This document shows, piece by piece, positions 34,251 through 43,534 of a stretch of 53,715 nt of DNA. The stretch covers positions 1 to 53,715 of the forward strand of contig JAIYDI010000038.1 in the NCBI GenBank assembly GCA_027487555.1, given 5' to 3'. Each line of letters begins with the position of its first letter. Positions within the stretch are counted from its first letter, which is position 1. The notes under the pieces are model-generated. The model had not been told where the DNA came from and ran no database searches. It worked only from the letters and a program-made list of their open reading frames with translations. The translations under genes were made by a program, and so were the position numbers. This DNA comes from Hyphomicrobiales bacterium. Lineage in GTDB: Bacteria; Pseudomonadota; Alphaproteobacteria; Rhizobiales; Devosiaceae.

Positions 34251-35030
34251 ATGGAGATGGGCGCAGGGCTTGTCAAAACCATGTCTCTTGCAGCGGGCCG
34301 CCTTGGCGTGGGCCTGCTCGACCTCGCTTACCCGCCGACCTGCCTTGCCTGCGGCGCGCCCACCGCCCGTCATGCCGCCCTATGCGCCCAGTGCTTTGTC
34401 GCGCAGCGGCCCATCACCCGGCCCTTTTGCCCGCGCCTCGGCCTCCCTTTCGAGCGCGACCCCGGCCCGGGTGCGATGTCCACTGCCGCCATGGTCGAGC
34501 CGCCACCATTCCGCAGCGCCCGCGCCGCGCTTGTCTACAACGATATGGCGCGCAAGGTCGTCGCCCGGATGAAATATGGCGATCACCCGGAATTGGCCCG
34601 CTATTGCGCCCGACTGATGCATGCCGCGGGCGCCGAGTTCTGGGCCGATGCGCCGGTGCTGGTGCCGGTGCCCATGCACCGCGCCCGGCTCTGGCGGCGC
34701 CATTTCAACCAGGCGCTCGAAATCGCGCGCGAACTTTCCCGCATCACCGGCTGTCCCGTCGAAACCGGGCTCGTCCGCCGCGATCGTCCGACCCGCGCGC
34801 AGGTCGGGCTCAGCGGGCGCGGTCGTCGCCGCAACCTGCAGGGCGCGTTCGTCGCCGACAAGGCCGTGAGTCAACGCCTCGGCGGCCGCCCCGTCCTCCT
34901 CATCGACGATGTCGTCACCACCGGCGCCACCGCCCGCGCCGTGACGCTCGCCCTCAATCGCGTCGGGCTCCACAATATCGATGTATTGAGCTTCGCCCGC
35001 GTTGTCGTCGGCGCCGAGACGCCCATATAA
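34251..35030 (+). CDS. comF: ComF-family phosphoribosyltransferase-like protein
   Basis: The 259-residue product has a double zinc site CLACG...CAQC (Cys 31, 34, 45, 48) and a phosphoribosyltransferase core ending in the PRPP loop VLLIDDVVTTGATA (about 214-227), with VPVPMHRARLWRRHFNQALEIAREL in the middle. ComF/GntX proteins are linked to DNA uptake and repair in several bacteria; the exact reaction is unsettled. It is the first gene of a plus-strand run with the glutaredoxin and Nit genes. An alternative start is 34281. Confidence 0.9.
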   Translation: MEMGAGLVKTMSLAAGRLGVGLLDLAYPPTCLACGAPTARHAALCAQCFVAQRPITRPFCPRLGLPFERDPGPGAMSTAAMVEPPPFRSARAALVYNDMARKVVARMKYGDHPELARYCARLMHAAGAEFWADAPVLVPVPMHRARLWRRHFNQALEIARELSRITGCPVETGLVRRDRPTRAQVGLSGRGRRRNLQGAFVADKAVSQRLGGRPVLLIDDVVTTGATARAVTLALNRVGLHNIDVLSFARVVVGAETPI

Positions 35031-35064
35031 CAGCCTACCCGCCCTGAACCCGATGGACCCGCTC

Positions 35065-35319
35065 ATGAAGAAGGTCGAAATCTATACCACCGCATGGTGC
35101 CCCTATTGCCACGCCGCCAAGGCACTGCTCGAGGAAAAGGGGGCTGAGTTCGACGAGATCGATGCCTCCCACCCTGATATCCGCGCCGCCATGACGGATC
35201 GCGCCAATGGTCGCCGCACCGTGCCGCAGATCTTCATCGGCACGACCCATGTCGGCGGTTATGACGACATGGCCGCACTCGATCGCGCCGGCGGCCTCGA
35301 CCCGCTCCTGTCCGATTGA
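35065..35319 (+). CDS. grxC: Glutaredoxin 3
   Basis: An 84-residue glutaredoxin with the active site C-P-Y-C (Cys 12 and 15), the cis-Pro segment RRTVPQIFIG and the glutathione-binding GGYDDMAALDR. It reduces protein and mixed disulfides with glutathione in the cytosol. The ATG at 35065 gives the usual length; an ATG at 35053 would add four residues. It is co-oriented with comF and the Nit gene. Confidence 0.95.
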   Translation: MKKVEIYTTAWCPYCHAAKALLEEKGAEFDEIDASHPDIRAAMTDRANGRRTVPQIFIGTTHVGGYDDMAALDRAGGLDPLLSD

Positions 35320-35324
35320 TCCCG

Positions 35325-36161
35325 ATGCGCATTGCCGCCCTGCAGATGAACTCGGGCACCGAGCCCGGCCCCAATCTCGACCAGCTTGAGGGCCTCGCGC
35401 GTGACGCGGCGGGGCAGGGGGCGACCTACCTGCTTTCGCCCGAGGTCAGCATTGTCTTTGCTGAAAACCGCGATGGCCTCCGCGCCGTCGCCGGCCCTTG
35501 GGAAAACAATCCGGCCATCGCGCGTGTCTCCGCGCTCGCCGCCGAACTCGGCGTGCACCTGCATCTGGGCTCGCTGGCCGTGGCACTGCCCGACGGACGC
35601 TTCGCCAATCGCTCGGTGTTGTTCCGCCCCGATGGCAGCATCGGCGCGACCTATGACAAGATCCACCTTTTCGATGCGACGCTGCCGGGCCTCCGCCACT
35701 ATCGCGAAAGCGAAACCTATGCCGGCGGCTCCGAAGCGGTGCTGGCCCCCTTGGGCGACATGACCATCGGCTTTACCATCTGCTACGATGTGCGCTTCCC
35801 GGCGTTGCATCGCGCCCTTGCGGAAGCCGGTGCGACGCTTATTGCCGTGCCCGCCGCCTTCACCGTTCCTACGGGCCAGGCGCATTGGTCGGTGCTGCTG
35901 CGCGCTCGCGCCATCGAGACTGGCGCCTATATCGTTGCCGCGGCGCAGGCCGGCCAGCACCAGAACGGCCGCGCGACCTATGGCCACTCGATGGTCATCG
36001 ATCCCTGGGGCCGCATCATTGTCGAACTCGGAGGCGACGGCCCGGGCATTGCGCTCGCCGATATCGACCGAGCCGCTGTCACCGAGGCGCGCGCCAAGGT
36101 GCCGGCGCTGGACAATGCCAGGCCGTTTTCGCTATCCGTCAACACTTCGGGCGCAGCATGA
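35325..36161 (+). CDS. Nit-type carbon-nitrogen hydrolase
   Basis: A 278-residue protein of the nitrilase superfamily (Nit1/Nit2-like omega-amidase or deaminated-glutathione amidase). The Glu-Lys-Cys triad is visible in LLSPEVSI (Glu near 41), YDKIHLFD (Lys near 110) and GFTICYDVRFP (Cys near 151). RATYGHSMVIDPWGRIIVE closes the fold. The ATG at 35325 is chosen; a TTG at 35316 is also in frame. Next to glutaredoxin, a role in cleaning up deaminated glutathione would fit, but that is inference. Confidence 0.9.
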   Translation: MRIAALQMNSGTEPGPNLDQLEGLARDAAGQGATYLLSPEVSIVFAENRDGLRAVAGPWENNPAIARVSALAAELGVHLHLGSLAVALPDGRFANRSVLFRPDGSIGATYDKIHLFDATLPGLRHYRESETYAGGSEAVLAPLGDMTIGFTICYDVRFPALHRALAEAGATLIAVPAAFTVPTGQAHWSVLLRARAIETGAYIVAAAQAGQHQNGRATYGHSMVIDPWGRIIVELGGDGPGIALADIDRAAVTEARAKVPALDNARPFSLSVNTSGAA

Positions 36162-36189
36162 CCTTCAGCGTCCGGAAGGAAGCCCGAGC

Positions 36190-36606
36190 GTGATCCACTA
36201 CACCCTCTCATGCGACAGCCAGCACCGCTTCGATGGCTGGTTCAAGAATGCCGAAGCCTTCGACCAGCAGGTCGAAAAGGGCATCGTCACCTGTCCCGTC
36301 TGTTCCAGCATCAAGGTCGAGAAGGCGCTGATGGCGCCCGCAATCGCGCGCGCCTCCGAAACCATGTCCGTCGCCGCGCCCGATCCCGCGCAGGTCCGCG
36401 CCTTCATGCGCGCCATGCGCGAAAAGGTCATGGCGGAAGCCGATTATGTCGGACCGCGCTTTGCCGAGGAAGCCCGCAAGATCCATTACAACGAGGCAGA
36501 GCAACGCGGCATCTACGGTGAAGCGACCCGCGACGAGGTCACGAGCCTTGTCGACGAGGGTATCGAATTCCTGCCGCTGCCCGCTATCCCAGACGAGCAC
36601 AACTGA
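36190..36606 (+). CDS. DUF1178-family protein
   Basis: The 138-residue protein starts at a GTG (VIHYTLSCDSQHRFDGWF) and has CDSQHRFDGWFKNAEAF plus CPVCSS, a likely zinc-binding pair of Cys clusters, followed by KALMAP and GIYGEAT, all typical of DUF1178 proteins of proteobacteria. It is 29 nt downstream of the Nit gene, as in many alphaproteobacteria. Function unknown. Confidence 0.9.
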   Translation: MIHYTLSCDSQHRFDGWFKNAEAFDQQVEKGIVTCPVCSSIKVEKALMAPAIARASETMSVAAPDPAQVRAFMRAMREKVMAEADYVGPRFAEEARKIHYNEAEQRGIYGEATRDEVTSLVDEGIEFLPLPAIPDEHN

Positions 36607-36717
36607 GCGCGGCGTCGGCGCGCACCACTCACCGCCTCACCTGCCCATCTGGGTCAGGTTGCCTTTGGCGCTGGCGTGCGCTCTATCATCGGCATGTCCC
36701 GATACAGGAGTTCGCTC

Positions 36718-37581
36718 ATGTCCACACCCGACGCAGCCCGTTCGGGCACATTCGCCATCGGCGGCGATCTTGTCGTCAACCGCCTTGGCTTTGGCGCCAT
36801 GCGCGTCACCGGCAAGGGCATCTGGGGCGAGCCAGAGGATCCTGCCGAAGCTCGCGCCACGCTCGCGCGCTTGCCCGATCTCAACATCGACTTCGTCGAT
36901 ACTGCCGAGTCCTATGGCCCCGAGGTCAGCGAGCGGCTGATCGGCGAAGTGCTTGCGCCCTATGCCAAGGGCACCGTCATCGCCACCAAGTCCGGCCTCA
37001 CCCGCACCGGGCCGGATCGCTGGCTGCAGGTCGGCCGCCCGGAATTCCTCGAGCAAGGCGTGCATCTGAGTCTCCGCCGGCTCAAGCTCGAACGGCTCGA
37101 TCTGTGGCAGCTGCATCGCATCGACGCCAAGGTGCCGCGCAATGAGCAGTTCGATGCCATTGCCGGCTTCATCAGGTCCGGCCTCGTGCGTCATGCCGGC
37201 CTCTCCGAGGTCAGCGTCGAGGAGATCGAAGCGGCGCGGAAATACTTCCCCGTCGCCACCGTGCAGAACCTCTACAATGTCGCCAACCGCCAGTCCGAAG
37301 CGGTACTCGCCTATTGCGAAAAGCACGGCATCGGCTTCATCCCGTGGTTCCCGCTCGGCGGTGGCGATCTGGTGAAATCCACCGCCTACCAGGCGATCTG
37401 CCTGAAGCATAACGCCACTCCCAGCCAGATCGCGCTGGCCTGGGTGCTGAAACGCTCGCCCGTCATGCTGCCCATCCCGGGCACGGGCAAGGTCAAGCAT
37501 CTCGAAGAGAACACCGCCGCTGCCGATATCCAGCTCTCCGAGGAGGATTTCGTGACGCTCGACAGGCTCGGCCGGACGTAA
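36718..37581 (+). CDS. Aldo/keto reductase
   Basis: A 287-residue (beta/alpha)8 NADPH-dependent oxidoreductase. Visible landmarks are [29 protein letters not shown] (Asp and Tyr of the catalytic tetrad), VIATKSGL (Lys), DLWQLHRID (His) and the C-terminal cofactor-binding [14 protein letters not shown]. It belongs to the AKR group of small stand-alone reductases. The ATG at 36718 has CAGGAG 7 nt upstream. Substrate not predictable. Confidence 0.93.
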   Translation: MSTPDAARSGTFAIGGDLVVNRLGFGAMRVTGKGIWGEPEDPAEARATLARLPDLNIDFVDTAESYGPEVSERLIGEVLAPYAKGTVIATKSGLTRTGPDRWLQVGRPEFLEQGVHLSLRRLKLERLDLWQLHRIDAKVPRNEQFDAIAGFIRSGLVRHAGLSEVSVEEIEAARKYFPVATVQNLYNVANRQSEAVLAYCEKHGIGFIPWFPLGGGDLVKSTAYQAICLKHNATPSQIALAWVLKRSPVMLPIPGTGKVKHLEENTAAADIQLSEEDFVTLDRLGRT

Positions 37582-37589
37582 GCGCGTGA

Positions 37590-37700
37590 GCGCCCTCGTG
37601 GTTTGACAGGCCACCATGAGGGCGCGAGCAGACGCTCCACTCCAGTCCTCATCCTCAGCTTCCTCATGGTGAGCTTGTCGAACCACGCAGAACGAGGACA
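37590..37700. repeat. Intergenic inverted repeat with GTTCGACAAGCTCACCATGAGG motif
   Basis: GCGCCCTC-GTGG (37590-37601) can pair with CCACCATGAGGGCGC (37611-37625). Further right, the minus strand carries TTCGACAAGCTCACCATGAG, a motif I know as a frequent intergenic repeat in several alphaproteobacterial genomes. It lies between convergent genes and may terminate both. Confidence 0.6.
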
Positions 37701-37715
37701 GCTATCTGCTAACGC

Positions 37716-38468
37716 CTAAACCCCCGGCCTTTCCGCCAGCTGCATGTAGTTGATGCCCGTGTCGCGGCTCTGCCGCCACTCATCCGCCAGCGGGTGGTAA
37801 ACCACACCCACGGTCTCGCGCACCGTGAGCCCGTTGCGCCGCGCCAGCGTCGCCACTTCGTCGGGCGTCAGGAATTTCTTGAAATCATGCGTGCCCTTGG
37901 GCAGCCACTTCAGCACGCGCTCCGCCCCGACAATGGCCAGCGCATAGGCGCGCGGTGTGCGGTTGATCGTTGCCGTCAGCAACAGCCCGCCCGGCCGCAC
38001 CAGGCGCGCGCAACTCTCCATATAGAGCGGCACATTGTCGACATGCTCGATCACCTCCATGCTGAGCACCATGTCGAAGCGCTCGCCCGCCGCTGCCACG
38101 GCTTCAGCCGTGGTCGCTCGATAGTCGATGTCGAGCCCGGACTGCTCCGCGTGGAGGCTGGCGATCCGCATGTTTTTCTCCGAGGCGTCGATCCCAACCA
38201 CCTTCGCGCCCAGCCGGGTCAGCGGCTCGCACAACAACCCGCCGCCGCAGCCGATATCGAGGATGCTGAGCCCATCGAGCGGCCGGATTTGGTTTCCGTC
38301 GCGCCCGAACTGCGCAATCGCCTGTGCTCGAATATAGGCGAGCCGCACCGGGTTGAACCTGTGCAGCGTCTTGAATTTGCCCGTGGGGTCCCACCAGGTT
38401 TCCGCCATGGCGGTGAACTTGGCCACTTCCTCGGGGTTGATGGTGGTAGTCGACATGTCGGTGCTCAT
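37716..38468 (-). CDS. ubiG: Ubiquinone biosynthesis O-methyltransferase UbiG
   Basis: This 250-residue SAM-dependent enzyme carries out both O-methylations of ubiquinone synthesis. The N-terminal EVAKFTAMAETWWDPTGKFKTLHRFNPVRLAYI is diagnostic for UbiG. The SAM motifs are LSILDIGCGGGLLCEPL (about 65-81) and FDMVLSMEVIEHV, with VRPGGLLLTATINRTPRAY afterwards. The ATG at 38468 has AAGGAG close upstream. It supplies the quinone used by the NADH dehydrogenase encoded later in the window. Confidence 0.97.
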   Translation of the reverse strand: MSTDMSTTTINPEEVAKFTAMAETWWDPTGKFKTLHRFNPVRLAYIRAQAIAQFGRDGNQIRPLDGLSILDIGCGGGLLCEPLTRLGAKVVGIDASEKNMRIASLHAEQSGLDIDYRATTAEAVAAAGERFDMVLSMEVIEHVDNVPLYMESCARLVRPGGLLLTATINRTPRAYALAIVGAERVLKWLPKGTHDFKKFLTPDEVATLARRNGLTVRETVGVVYHPLADEWRQSRDTGINYMQLAERPGV

Positions 38469-38533
38469 GGCTCCTTATCGGCGCGTCCGGCCTTTGGAGC
38501 AAGGCGCGCTTTGCCGCGCATCGCTCCAGCCCG

Positions 38534-38818
38534 TCACGCCCTGAGGTCGGCCCATTCCTTGTGGCGACGGAACTGCAGCTCCACATAGGAGCAGACCGGC
38601 TCGATCCTGTTGCCCTCGGCGCGCGCATCGGCGACGAACCGCTGCACCAGTTGCTCGGCAATGCCCTTGCCGCGAAACTCCGGCGGCACCAGCGTATGGT
38701 CGGCCACCAGCACCTGGCCCTGCCGCTGATAGGTCAGTTCGGCCTCGAGCCCATCGAGCAGCACCACGTAGCGGCCGCGCGTACCATTGTCGTCTCGGGT
38801 AATCTCGAATGCGTCCAT
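38534..38818 (-). CDS. Small GNAT-like acetyltransferase (NATD1/YjdJ type)
   Basis: The 94-residue protein has the short GNAT core: GRYVVLLDGLEAELTYQRQG, VADHTLVPPEFRGKGIAEQLVQRFVADA with the acetyl-CoA loop FRGKGIA, and IEPVCSYVELQFRRHKEW. This matches the single-domain NATD1/YjdJ proteins. The ATG at 38818 is chosen, just inside the stop of the DedA gene. Substrate unknown. Confidence 0.88.
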   Translation of the reverse strand: MDAFEITRDDNGTRGRYVVLLDGLEAELTYQRQGQVLVADHTLVPPEFRGKGIAEQLVQRFVADARAEGNRIEPVCSYVELQFRRHKEWADLRA

Positions 38819-38822
38819 CGTC

Positions 38823-39524
38823 TCAGTGTCCGGTTTCCGTCGCACCCCAGCGTGCCTGCAGCGAGCGGCCGAAGCTGCCCATGAACGGCGCAAACAACAG
38901 CACGATCCGCTTGAAATAGTGTATCAGCAGGAACAGCGCGACGAGAACCAGCGTGCCGACGATGATCACCATCTCTAGGCTCAATCCCATCGACTTGAGC
39001 CAGGCCGAAACCAGCATGCCGGGAATGATATGCGCCGCCGCCCAGGCGAAGGCCGAGGTCACGTTGATGATCGAGAACTTGCGGTAATCCATGCCGAACA
39101 TGCCGGCGATGCCAGGTACCACGGCCTTCACTCCGGGAATGAATCGCCCGATGAACACCGATTTTCCGCCATGCTTGGCAAAGAAGGCTTCGCCTTTCTC
39201 GATCAGCGGCAGGTAGTTGCGGAACGGCCAGATCGTCTTGATCTTGTCCTTGAGCCAGAAGCCCATTGTGTACGAGATCGCGTCGCCGATCACCGCGCCC
39301 AGCACGGCGGCAAGATAGACCTCCCAGAACGGCAGCTTGCCTTCAGCGATGATTCCGCCCGCAAGCAGCAGCACCGGCGTCGAGGGAACGAACAGGCCGA
39401 GGATGAACACGGCTTCGCCGATCGCGACCGCGAAGATGAACCAGAAGCTCAGCCAGAAATTTCCGGAAATCCCCTGCAGCAGCGCTTCAAGCCAGCCGGA
39501 GAATTGATGAAGTAGATCGAACAT
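38823..39524 (-). CDS. DedA-family membrane protein
   Basis: A 233-residue integral membrane protein with the DedA/SNARE-associated (VTT) core: LGAVIGDAISYTMGFWLKDK, then FFAKHGGKSVFIGRFIPGVKAVVPGIAGMFGM, carrying the conserved Gly-Arg-Phe-x-Pro motif. Several hydrophobic helices surround it. DedA proteins are linked to lipid carrier (undecaprenyl phosphate) or phospholipid flipping. The ATG at 39524 has AGGATC upstream; readings further left are unlikely. Confidence 0.93.
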   Translation of the reverse strand: MFDLLHQFSGWLEALLQGISGNFWLSFWFIFAVAIGEAVFILGLFVPSTPVLLLAGGIIAEGKLPFWEVYLAAVLGAVIGDAISYTMGFWLKDKIKTIWPFRNYLPLIEKGEAFFAKHGGKSVFIGRFIPGVKAVVPGIAGMFGMDYRKFSIINVTSAFAWAAAHIIPGMLVSAWLKSMGLSLEMVIIVGTLVLVALFLLIHYFKRIVLLFAPFMGSFGRSLQARWGATETGH

Positions 39525-39540
39525 TGAGATCCTGGAGTTG

Positions 39541-39565
39541 TGTCCACGGGTCGGCCCGTGGGACA
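39541..39565. promoter_or_regulatory. Hairpin in the leader of the DedA gene
   Basis: TGTCCACGGG-TCGG-CCCGTGGGACA forms a stem with one bulged base, 17 bases upstream of the DedA start on the minus strand. It could be a regulatory hairpin or the end of a transcription unit; nothing more can be said. Confidence 0.35.
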
Positions 39566-39742
39566 CCCGAAGGGAACCTGTCATGTTCGGTGCCTGCCCG
39601 CCAGTGGCAAGCTACAGGCACCATGTTGGAGCATTTCACTGTGCGGGCATGAACTTGGCATGAATGTGCAGATTCATCCTGCCGTTGACTTTTTGACGCC
39701 CGATCGGGTCCACTCGTTGGGTTTCGTTTTTCGGAGATGCCC

Positions 39743-40138
39743 ATGAGCCTGCCCATCCACCACATGATCGCCGCCGGCCCGCGCCCGGTCGCGCCCTTCA
39801 GCCACGCGGTCGAAGCCGACGGATGGGTGTTCATTACCGGCCAGATGCCAACCGATCCGGCCGCGCCCGATGCCCCGCTGCCCGAGGGCGTCGAGGCGCA
39901 GACCATCCGCGTCGTCGAGAATCTGAAGGTGGTGCTCGGCGGGCTCGGCCTCGGGCTCGAGCACGTCACCATGGCCCGCATCTATCTCACCCAGTTCGAA
40001 CGCGACTACGCCGCGCTGAACGCGCTTTGGCCGAGCTTCTTTACGCCCGGCAAACTGCCGGCCCGCACCACGGTCGGCGTCACGGCGCTCGCCGTCGGTG
40101 CCCTGGTTGAGATCGATTTCGTCGCGCGAAGGCCTTGA
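39743..40138 (+). CDS. RidA/YjgF-family protein
   Basis: The 131-residue protein has PVAPFSHAVEADGWVFITGQMP, ENLKVVLGGLGLGLEHVTMARIYL and LPARTTVGVTALAVGALVEIDFVA, the full RidA outline with the conserved late Arg and Glu. RidA enzymes deaminate reactive enamine/imine intermediates; subgroups such as Rid4-7 have unclear roles. CGGAG lies 8 nt before the ATG at 39743. Confidence 0.92.
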   Translation: MSLPIHHMIAAGPRPVAPFSHAVEADGWVFITGQMPTDPAAPDAPLPEGVEAQTIRVVENLKVVLGGLGLGLEHVTMARIYLTQFERDYAALNALWPSFFTPGKLPARTTVGVTALAVGALVEIDFVARRP

Positions 40139-40180
40139 TCTCTTTGGCACAATCTTTCCGCGATTCCCTCCCCTGCTTGC

Positions 40181-41356
40181 GAGGCCTCTGCGAAAGCGGT
40201 GTCGGGCGCGCGGTTTGGGGGTATCGGAGCGGTGTTGGGCAGGTTTGTCGGCGCCGCGCCGGTCGGCGAGGTGGTATCGGGTAGGCTGCACAGGCCTGGC
40301 CGGTATCCCGGCCAGGTCCGTGGGGCGGCTCAGGCCCTGGTTGCCGTCCTCAGGTTGAAGGCGATGAGCACCAGGTCGAGGTGGAAGGCGTTGGCCACAA
40401 GGCCGCGATAGCGCATGCGCTCGAGCCCATAGCGCCCCTTGAGCTGCGAGAAGGTGCGCTCCACGGCTGTGCGCACACGGCCGATCAGCTTGTTGCGAAC
40501 GATCTGCCAGCGGGGCAGCGTCACCTGGTGCTTGTTGCGCCGATGCTGGATACGGTCCTTGATGCCCCGTGCCTTGAGCGCCTCACGCCGCGCCCGCTTC
40601 TCATACGCCTTGTCGGCATAGACCGCCTGCTCGTCTCCCACGACGAGCGCATCGGCCACCTCGCTCTCATACACCTTGGCGGGGGTGAGCACCCGCGTCC
40701 GCACCAGCCCCGAGCCCGCATCCACCCCCACATGCGCCTTGTAGCCGAAGAACGCGCTGCGACCCGGCCCCCGCCGCGTCCAGTTGGCATCCGGGTCATG
40801 CGGCGAGCGGCTCTCGATCCCCTTGGGGGTCGTGCCCGATGCCGGCTGTCGCACCGCGCTGCGCACCACGGTCGCATCGATCAGGGTGCCCGTCTTGAGC
40901 ACCAGCCCAGCCGCATCGAGCTGCCCCAGAACTTCAGCGAACAGCGTCTCGCCGAGGCCCGCCGCCTTCAGCGCATTGCGGAACCGGCACAGCGTCGTCT
41001 CATCCGGCGTCGGGGCATCCAGCGCCAGTCCGCAGAAGCGACGGAACGACACCCGGTCCAGCAAGGCCTCCTCAAGCCCGGGATCGGAGAGCCCGTACCA
41101 TTGCTGCAGCAGCAAAGCCTTGAACATCGACAGCGGATCATAGGGCGGGCGGCCTGTCTCACCAGGACGCACCTGGCTCACCAGCGCACTGATCGGCTGC
41201 CAGTCCAGCAGGCCGTTGATCCGCTCCAGCCGTTCGTTCCGGCCAAACCCAGCCGGAAGGAACGCATCCAGAAAACTCACCTGTTCCATTCACCGGCCCT
41301 CCATCCAAAGCCAGTGAATCACATCCACAAACAATCGCAAGTTTCGCAGAGGCCTC
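40181..41356 (-). mobile_element. Complete IS5-family insertion sequence
   Basis: About 1.18 kb bounded by perfect 15-bp inverted repeats GAGGCCTCTGCGAAA (40181-40195) and TTTCGCAGAGGCCTC (41342-41356), carrying one transposase gene. No clear target duplication can be read (left flank ...CTGCTTGC, right flank CTCTTGCG...). It lies between ridA and the DUF1467 gene and breaks no gene. About 225 gene-free bases follow to 41583. Confidence 0.88.
40330..41289 (-). CDS. IS5-family transposase
   Basis: A 319-residue DDE transposase. The N-terminal FLDAFLPAGFGRNERLERINGLLDW and RPPYDPLSMFKALLLQQWYGLSD form the usual DUF772-like region. The catalytic part has LIDATVVRSA (first Asp), VYADKAYE (second Asp) and the late Glu in RTAVERTFSQLKGRYGLERMRYRG (Y-R-E type). 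The gene is full length and appears intact. Confidence 0.95.
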   Translation of the reverse strand: MEQVSFLDAFLPAGFGRNERLERINGLLDWQPISALVSQVRPGETGRPPYDPLSMFKALLLQQWYGLSDPGLEEALLDRVSFRRFCGLALDAPTPDETTLCRFRNALKAAGLGETLFAEVLGQLDAAGLVLKTGTLIDATVVRSAVRQPASGTTPKGIESRSPHDPDANWTRRGPGRSAFFGYKAHVGVDAGSGLVRTRVLTPAKVYESEVADALVVGDEQAVYADKAYEKRARREALKARGIKDRIQHRRNKHQVTLPRWQIVRNKLIGRVRTAVERTFSQLKGRYGLERMRYRGLVANAFHLDLVLIAFNLRTATRA

Positions 41357-41583
41357 CTCTTGCGGGAGAGGAATAGGGTGGCGGTAGACGCTTGCTCCGT
41401 GAATGAGGAATAGCCCCACCCAGCTCCGCCAGGGCGCTCCCGCGCCAAGCTAAGCTGCCCCTGCCATTCGAGCATAGCCCTGAAGGCCCTCTCCATTTGG
41501 ATCACGCCGCGGTCGTGACCCAGCCTTCGGCACGTTCCGAAGCCCCGCAGGCGGGAGGGTTGCCGCGAGGCCGGTGCAGGGCC

Positions 41584-41829
41584 CTACTTCCAGTACTCGC
41601 GCAGCCATGGCGTCGAGAGGCCCCACAGCAGCAGCGATGTGAACGGCACCGACAGTGCGGTGGTCCAGATCACCGTGCGCCACATGCGGTTGATGACCGG
41701 CGCGCCCCGCTCGGTGCCCGCGATGAACTCGCCCGCATCCACCTGGTTGCGCACGCCGAATGGCAGAACCACGAACAGACACAGCCACCACACGACGAAG
41801 TAGATGGCGAAATAGGTACCGAAGGACAT
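41584..41829 (-). CDS. DUF1467-family membrane protein
   Basis: The 81-residue protein has two hydrophobic helices (FAIYFVVWWLCLFVVLPFGVR and IWTTALSVPFTSLLLWGLS) joined by a polar loop with RGAPVINRMWRTV. This is the DUF1467 pattern that regularly follows the nuo-birA-rnj genes in Hyphomicrobiales. It lies 25 nt downstream of rnj on the same strand. Function unknown. Confidence 0.9.
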   Translation of the reverse strand: MSFGTYFAIYFVVWWLCLFVVLPFGVRNQVDAGEFIAGTERGAPVINRMWRTVIWTTALSVPFTSLLLWGLSTPWLREYWK

Positions 41830-41854
41830 CAGGCAAACACCCGGGGGTTCAGGC

Positions 41855-43534
41855 TCACACGCGGTGGACGAACACGGTTACATTGGGTTTGCGCCCCCAG
41901 AAAGCCGACACTTCGCCGCGGAGCGACCTTATGAGCGCCCCCTGCACCATTTCGGCATCCGAACGCCGCTTGGGCGGGATCGACTTGAGCGTACCGTTGA
42001 CCACCCGCTTGACGAGAAGCGACAGGGATTCCTCCTCGTCGGGTACCTCGGGAAGACCTTCGAGCACATAATCCGGACCTGACCGAACCTCGCCATTGGC
42101 AGAGACGCACAGACTAACGACGATGTGGCCGCCGAAGCTCAGCCGGCGGCGACCCTTCACGCCGCTTTCATCGGGCGTGCAGAGGATGTTGCCATCGAGG
42201 TAGAGTTCGCCGACCGGGATCTCGCCGGGGAAATGCGTCGTCTCGGGGAAGAGCCGCACCAGATCGCCATTTCGCGCGTGCACGACAGTCTCGATGCCGT
42301 GCTGGCGTCCGAGCGCGGCATGGGCTTCGAGATGGGCCGCCTCACCATGCACGGGGATCAGCAGGTCGGGCTTCAGAAGGTCGTAGAGCGCCTTCAGTTC
42401 CTCGCGCCGTGGATGGCCCGTGGTGTGGACAAGCGCCTGGTTCTGAGTGATGACGTCGACGCCGCGGTCGATCAGCATGTTCTGGATATCGATGACTTCG
42501 CGCTCATTGCCCGGGATGGCCCAGGACGAGAAAATCACCCGGTCGCCGGCATTCAGCGCGATTTCCGGATGCTCCTCGCGTGCAATGCGGGCGATGGCAG
42601 CGCGGGCCTCGCCCTGGCTGCCCGTGCAGATCAGCACGACCTTCTTGCGCGGCAGCGCCTTGTACTCGTTCTGATCGAGGAAGGGCTCGATGCCCTCCAT
42701 CATGCCCAATTCGCGGGCAATGCCCGAGATGCGATGCATGGCGCGACCCGACATCACCACCTTGCGGCCGGCCTTCTGTGCCGCCCGCGCGATGGAAATC
42801 ACCCGGCCGACATTGGAGGCGAAAGTGGTGACAGCAACCCGATGCGGCGATTCGGCGATGAGCGCCTCGAGCGTCGCGCCGACTTCGTCTTCCGAAGGGC
42901 TGGTGCCATCCTTCATCGCATTGGTGGAATCGCACACGAGCGCGAGCGGCGACGAGCGGTCGGCACCGATGGCGGCAAAGCGGGCGAGATCGGTGGGCGG
43001 CGCGGCGACAGGCGCCGGATCGAGCTTCCAGTCGCCGGTATGGACGACGCGGCCGGCCGGCGTGGTGATGAGCAGCGCGCAGCTTTCGGGGATCGAGTGG
43101 GCGACATTGATCGCCTCGACGGTGAAGGGCCCGAGGCTGAAGGGCTTGCCGACACGCATGTCGCGCACATCGACTTCGTCGACGATATTCTCGCTGGCGC
43201 GTTTCGCCGTCAGCATCGCCGCGGTGAAGGGCGTTGCGAAGACCGGCTTGTCGAAGGCGGGCCAGAGATCGAGCACCGCCCCATAATGATCCTCATGCGA
43301 GTGCGTGAGGATCAGTGCCAGCACATCATCGGCATTCTCTTCGAGGAAGCCCGGATCGGGCAGGATCAGCTCGATGCCGGGCTCTGCCGGACCGGCGAAG
43401 GTCACCCCGCAATCCACCACGATCCATTTGCGGCTGCGTTCTGGCCCGAAGCCATAGGCACCCATATTCATGCCGATTTCGCCGACACCGCCCAGCGGTA
43501 CGAAAACCAGTTCGTCGCGATATGCCTTGGCCAT
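41855..43534 (-). CDS. rnj: Ribonuclease J
   Basis: This 559-residue metallo-beta-lactamase/beta-CASP nuclease matures and degrades RNA. The zinc site HSHEDH (residues 78-83) is intact, followed by VHTGDWKLDP, DSTNAMKDGTSPSE and the beta-CASP segment with SSWAIPGNE. HTTGHPRREEL and LIPVHGEAAHLEAH carry the late ligands. The ATG at 43534 overlaps the birA stop by one base, so it is cotranscribed with nuo-birA. Confidence 0.96.
   Translation of the reverse strand: MAKAYRDELVFVPLGGVGEIGMNMGAYGFGPERSRKWIVVDCGVTFAGPAEPGIELILPDPGFLEENADDVLALILTHSHEDHYGAVLDLWPAFDKPVFATPFTAAMLTAKRASENIVDEVDVRDMRVGKPFSLGPFTVEAINVAHSIPESCALLITTPAGRVVHTGDWKLDPAPVAAPPTDLARFAAIGADRSSPLALVCDSTNAMKDGTSPSEDEVGATLEALIAESPHRVAVTTFASNVGRVISIARAAQKAGRKVVMSGRAMHRISGIARELGMMEGIEPFLDQNEYKALPRKKVVLICTGSQGEARAAIARIAREEHPEIALNAGDRVIFSSWAIPGNEREVIDIQNMLIDRGVDVITQNQALVHTTGHPRREELKALYDLLKPDLLIPVHGEAAHLEAHAALGRQHGIETVVHARNGDLVRLFPETTHFPGEIPVGELYLDGNILCTPDESGVKGRRRLSFGGHIVVSLCVSANGEVRSGPDYVLEGLPEVPDEEESLSLLVKRVVNGTLKSIPPKRRSDAEMVQGALIRSLRGEVSAFWGRKPNVTVFVHRV

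Noticed and set aside
40141..41400. IS5 insertion as the cause of a broken gene
   Set aside because: ridA ends cleanly before it and the DUF1467 gene is complete after it; no interrupted reading is seen.
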